Of a DNA stretch of 25,190 bases, positions 22,430 to 25,190 are shown piece after piece (within the stretch, counting starts at the first letter, position 1; each line of letters opens with the position of its first letter). A program made the position numbers and the translations under genes. The stretch spans positions 1 to 25,190 of the forward strand of contig DUUU01000363.1 of assembly GCA_012841485.1 (NCBI GenBank). The letters run 5' to 3'. The DNA comes from Armatimonadota bacterium (GTDB taxonomy: Bacteria > Armatimonadota > JAAZEB01). The notes beneath the pieces are model-generated. The model worked only from the letters and a program-made list of their open reading frames with translations. It had not been told where the DNA came from and did not search any database.

Positions 22430-23638
22430 TCACTCCCCCCGCAGATCGAACCGCCAGAGAGTCGCCTCCGGGAAGAGCGACTGCCGGTCGTCGCGCGGCC
22501 GGCGCGTGATGAGCACGCTGCGATGGTCGGACGACGCGGAATCGAGGTGGTCGAAGCTGGGAGTGTTGGTCACGCGCTGTGCCTCGGTGCCGGCCATGCC
22601 CACGAGATAGAGCTGGTGCAACCCCGGCTTCTCCCGGGCTGGAGTGACGATGAGCGCGCGACCGCCGGCGAGCGGCGCGAACTGTAACACTCGGCCCGCG
22701 TAAACGCGACGTGGCTCGCTCCCCCCGATGGCGGCCACGTGCCACAGCCCCGGGTCCTCCCCCACGACCCGGCAGAAGAGACCCTCACCGGCGGCATCCC
22801 AGGCGATCTCCACGCACCCAGGGGTAATCTCGGGGCACGTTGCGGACTCATCCTCTCCCGCCCGGTACACCCGCAGTCTCCGCCACTCTTCTCTCGCGTC
22901 GCCCGAGGCAAAGAGGCAGGCGACGGCGCTCCCATCGGGAGACCACGCCGCCGCCATCGGCGCGCCCTCCGTGCCGCCGGTCAGAATCCGTGCGCCCCCC
23001 GAGGGCACCCGGTGAAGACACAGCTTCTCTCCATACGCCAGGCCGAGGATGCTCCGTCCGTCAGGCGACGGCACCGCCAACCTGGCATGCGCGCCCGAGG
23101 CCAGCCGCACGGGAGATGGAACGCCCTCGCCCAGGACCGCCATCCAGGCGCCGGCTACGGAGCTCGTCTCCCGCGGGGAGTGGGCAACAGGGCGTGGATG
23201 CGGTTGCCGCCACCAGGCCACGACGCCGCCGCGCTGCGACGTCGCGAAACCATCCTCGTGGATCCGGCCCGCAAACCGCAGGTAGCGCCCTGCGCGCAGG
23301 TCCAGCACGCCCAGGGCATCACCCTCCCCGGGGATGACGTGGCTCACCACAAGGAGGTGCTCCGCGGCCCAACGCGCGCGATAGACGCGGTCCACGGCCG
23401 GTGCGCCGATTCGCCGGACCCGCCCGCCCTCGTGAAGCCAGAGGCGATCCCGGTGAACGAAGACAAACCGGCTCCCGTCGGGGCTGAACGCACCCTCCAT
23501 GGCCGGGCGCTGTGAAACCACCCGCCGGATGGAGTAACCGGGAAGCGATGCCGCCCCCAACTCTGCCCGGGCCCCCCAGGCGATCCACAACAGCGCCAGG
23601 CTGACGCCCACCCCTCTCTCAAACCACCGTCTCCTCAT
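22430..23638 (-). CDS. Secreted TolB/WD40-like beta-propeller protein
   Basis: 402 residues from ATG 23638, chosen because GGGAG ends 7 bases upstream; GTG 23644 would crowd it. An N-terminal signal peptide runs through GVSLALLWIAWGARA (cleavage after residue 25, before Glu). Repeats of the PD40 type follow: FSPDGSRFVF (51-60), PSPDGRSILGLAY (190-202), WSPDGSAVACLF (232-243) and a degenerate terminal repeat (365-378). Spacing suggests a six- or seven-bladed propeller. Such domains mediate protein contacts in the periplasm or outside the cell. No catalytic domain such as an S9 peptidase follows, so the propeller stands alone. It lies 24 bases after the usp gene and is probably in the same transcript. 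Partner unknown. Confidence 0.8.
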   Translation of the reverse strand: MRRRWFERGVGVSLALLWIAWGARAELGAASLPGYSIRRVVSQRPAMEGAFSPDGSRFVFVHRDRLWLHEGGRVRRIGAPAVDRVYRARWAAEHLLVVSHVIPGEGDALGVLDLRAGRYLRFAGRIHEDGFATSQRGGVVAWWRQPHPRPVAHSPRETSSVAGAWMAVLGEGVPSPVRLASGAHARLAVPSPDGRSILGLAYGEKLCLHRVPSGGARILTGGTEGAPMAAAWSPDGSAVACLFASGDAREEWRRLRVYRAGEDESATCPEITPGCVEIAWDAAGEGLFCRVVGEDPGLWHVAAIGGSEPRRVYAGRVLQFAPLAGGRALIVTPAREKPGLHQLYLVGMAGTEAQRVTNTPSFDHLDSASSDHRSVLITRRPRDDRQSLFPEATLWRFDLRGE

Positions 23639-23662
23639 ACCCACACTCCCGCCGGCAGGGTT

Positions 23663-24130
23663 TCAGGCGCGCGCGCCCTCATCGGATTTCCACCCGACCG
23701 GCACCACCAGGACCGGCGCTTTGGTTCGCGCCAGGACGGCATCCGATGTGCGCTCGCCCCCAAAGATACCCAACCCGAGACGGTCCTCCGTGGCGATGAC
23801 GATGAGGCTGATACCGAACTCTTCCTGGCAGTCCAGGATCTCATCCGCCGGGGAGCCATGCCGCAGCAGTCCCTCCGCGGCAAGCCCCTCACCGCCCAGG
23901 GTACGCACCCACCCCTGAAGGTAGTTGCTCGCGGCCTCCGCGTCTCCCGGATGCTCCCGCGCGCTCAGCTCCGGCCCCGCGAAGGAGGGCAGCGACGGTA
24001 CCAGGAGCGGCTCTACTACATGCAGCAGGTAGAGGCGCGAGCCGAAATGGCGCGCAATCTCACGCGCGTGCAGCAGCGCCTCCTCCGCGACATCCGAACC
24101 ATCCAGCGGCACCAGGATACGCTCATACAT
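23663..24130 (-). CDS. Universal stress protein (UspA superfamily)
   Basis: 155 residues from ATG 24130, with GGAGGT ending 5 bases upstream. It has a single Usp domain: the strand-loop YERILVPLDGSDVAEEAL (2-19) at the start, LYLLHVVEP (33-41), HGSPADEIL (91-99), SLIVIATE (108-115) and the terminal KAPVLVVPVG (137-146). These cytosolic nucleotide-binding proteins are made under stress. The usual ATP loop GRSGLxxxLLGS is degenerate here: THGR is replaced by TEDR, and the loop reads RLGLGIFGGERTSDAVL (117-133), with Gly spacing only partly kept. It may therefore not bind ATP in the standard way. It is sandwiched between the GH2 gene (63 bases upstream) and the propeller gene (24 bases downstream), an uncommon setting. 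Confidence 0.9.
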   Translation of the reverse strand: MYERILVPLDGSDVAEEALLHAREIARHFGSRLYLLHVVEPLLVPSLPSFAGPELSAREHPGDAEAASNYLQGWVRTLGGEGLAAEGLLRHGSPADEILDCQEEFGISLIVIATEDRLGLGIFGGERTSDAVLARTKAPVLVVPVGWKSDEGARA

Positions 24131-24193
24131 CGGCTACCTCCCGTGCTCTTCCGCAGCCGCCCGGTCTCAGGAAGGCTATCCGGCCGTTCCCGC

Positions 24194-25190
24194 TCAGCGC
24201 GCGACCTCCTCCGGGTTGAAGCCAGCCGGGAGGGCGGCAATCGCCCGCAGCCATTTGCGGTAGCGCTCGAAGGGGATGGGCGGCTTGCCCAGCAGATAGT
24301 GGTTCCCCCGCGCGCGCCCGTCAACCCTCCACTCAATCAGGAAGAGCCGGTGCTCGCCGTGGGAAACCCGGATACGCCCCACCTCTTGATTGGCATTCGC
24401 CTGGGTACGAAACTCGCCCTCCAGCAGCGTCTCGCCCGTGTCGGCATCCCAGACGCGGAAGGGCCCCTCGGCCGGCGAGCGCGAGTCGTTTCCCGCCACC
24501 ACGCGCACGTGCCAGTGCTCGGGTTCGTCGATCATGAGGCACACCGGCTCTTGCACCCGCCGGAGGTAATAGTAGGCCAGCTTCTTCCCGAAGTAGTAGT
24601 CCACGATGGCGTCGGAAAACTGCGGCCAGCAATCGATGACGTTCCACCAGAGGACCCCGGTGCGCCGCCACTTGCGCAGGCGAACCATCTCCACGAAGAA
24701 CTTCTTCGCCTCCGCCTGGGAGATCTGAGACGCAAGCGCAAACTCATCCAGCGCCTCCGGATCGATCCCGAAGAGCTCGCGAATCTGGTCTGCCATGAGG
24801 CGCACGCGGTACTTGTAGGGCCCGCCGCCTGGCGTGGAGTCGGTGCAGTGGGTGATCCACTGGGAGTTCTCCTGCCACGGCCAGAGGTGCTCTTCATCCA
24901 GGAAGCGGCGCATCGAGGAGACGTTGGGGCAGCCGTGGTAGCCGATCTCGCTGATGAAGTGCGCCGTGGTCTCCGTGTAGAACCGGCTCTTGAAGTAGTC
25001 GCGCGGGCCCCAGAGGTGCTGCTCGGGAAGCAGGCGCGATTCGCCACGGCGCACCTGCTCCGGGGCGTGGTAGGGCGAGCTTGGCACAAAAGGCCGTCCG
25101 GGATCACACCGGTGAACAACCCGCGGCAGCACCTCGCGCGTGATCAGGTTGCGGCCCGGGTCGTCTCCACCCCACAGCCAGGCGTCGTCG
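24194..25190 (-). CDS. Glycoside hydrolase family 2 (beta-mannosidase-like), C-terminal part only
   Basis: The frame is open to the right edge; 331 residues are visible before TGA at 24194-24196. The N-terminal sugar-binding and immunoglobulin-like domains of GH2 lie outside. In the visible part the catalytic TIM barrel ends with a DDAWLWGGDDPGRN segment (fragment residues 1-14), DPGRPFVPSSPYH (29-41), a HFISEIGYHGCPN stretch (77-89) carrying the probable nucleophile E81, and then GVLWWNVIDCWPQFSDAIVD (178-197). A beta-sandwich domain follows. GH2 beta-mannosidases release terminal beta-mannose from the non-reducing end. The W-x-GNNE motif normally holding the acid/base appears here as WGGDDP. 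Located at the head of a minus-strand run with usp and the propeller gene. Whether a signal peptide exists is not visible. Confidence 0.85.
   Translation of the reverse strand, partial: DDAWLWGGDDPGRNLITREVLPRVVHRCDPGRPFVPSSPYHAPEQVRRGESRLLPEQHLWGPRDYFKSRFYTETTAHFISEIGYHGCPNVSSMRRFLDEEHLWPWQENSQWITHCTDSTPGGGPYKYRVRLMADQIRELFGIDPEALDEFALASQISQAEAKKFFVEMVRLRKWRRTGVLWWNVIDCWPQFSDAIVDYYFGKKLAYYYLRRVQEPVCLMIDEPEHWHVRVVAGNDSRSPAEGPFRVWDADTGETLLEGEFRTQANANQEVGRIRVSHGEHRLFLIEWRVDGRARGNHYLLGKPPIPFERYRKWLRAIAALPAGFNPEEVAR

Overview
This window is a GC-rich, gene-dense stretch of bacterial chromosome carrying an inner-membrane RND pump and its periplasmic adaptor, so the host is a diderm. The mix of a DUF4855 exoprotein, GH2 glycosidase, Gfo/Idh oxidoreductase, creatininase-fold enzyme and DegT aminotransferases reminds me of Armatimonadota-like bacteria. 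That is a guess; nothing here is a firm phylogenetic marker. I saw no rRNA, tRNA, CRISPR array, insertion sequence or phage gene.

Layout. (1) 1-5498, minus strand: the N-terminal three quarters of hisC, running off the left edge; a secreted DUF4855 protein with two tandem discoidin-like domains; and a DegT/DnrJ/EryC1 aminotransferase. (2) 5777-12079, minus strand: a complete efflux locus transcribed adaptor, then RND pump, then TetR repressor. In front of it lies a near-consensus sigma-70 promoter whose -10 box abuts an 18-bp inverted repeat, the likely operator of the TetR protein encoded at the end of the operon. (3) 12298-16208, plus strand: a possible small membrane protein, then an FGGY carbohydrate kinase, a Gfo/Idh/MocA oxidoreductase and a creatininase-family amidohydrolase, which look like a small carbohydrate-catabolic operon. 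(4) 16213-21227, minus strand: a tight four-gene set, with two successive 4-base ATGA stop/start overlaps. It encodes a zinc-ribbon/methyltransferase/kinase fusion, two paralogous GT2 glycosyltransferases and a DegT-type aminotransferase. This looks like a glycan assembly cassette, and the fusion recalls the methyltransferase-kinase WbdD that caps O-antigen chains. (5) 21385-22350, plus strand: ribF, followed by a convergent hairpin. (6) 22430-25190, minus strand: a secreted beta-propeller protein, a universal stress protein and the C-terminal part of a GH2 beta-mannosidase-like enzyme that runs off the right edge.

The best leads are the four-gene glycan cassette with its WbdD-like fusion, an RND pump carrying about four extra transmembrane helices, a GT2 paralog whose DDD metal motif has become NDL, and a GH2 fragment whose acid/base motif looks altered.
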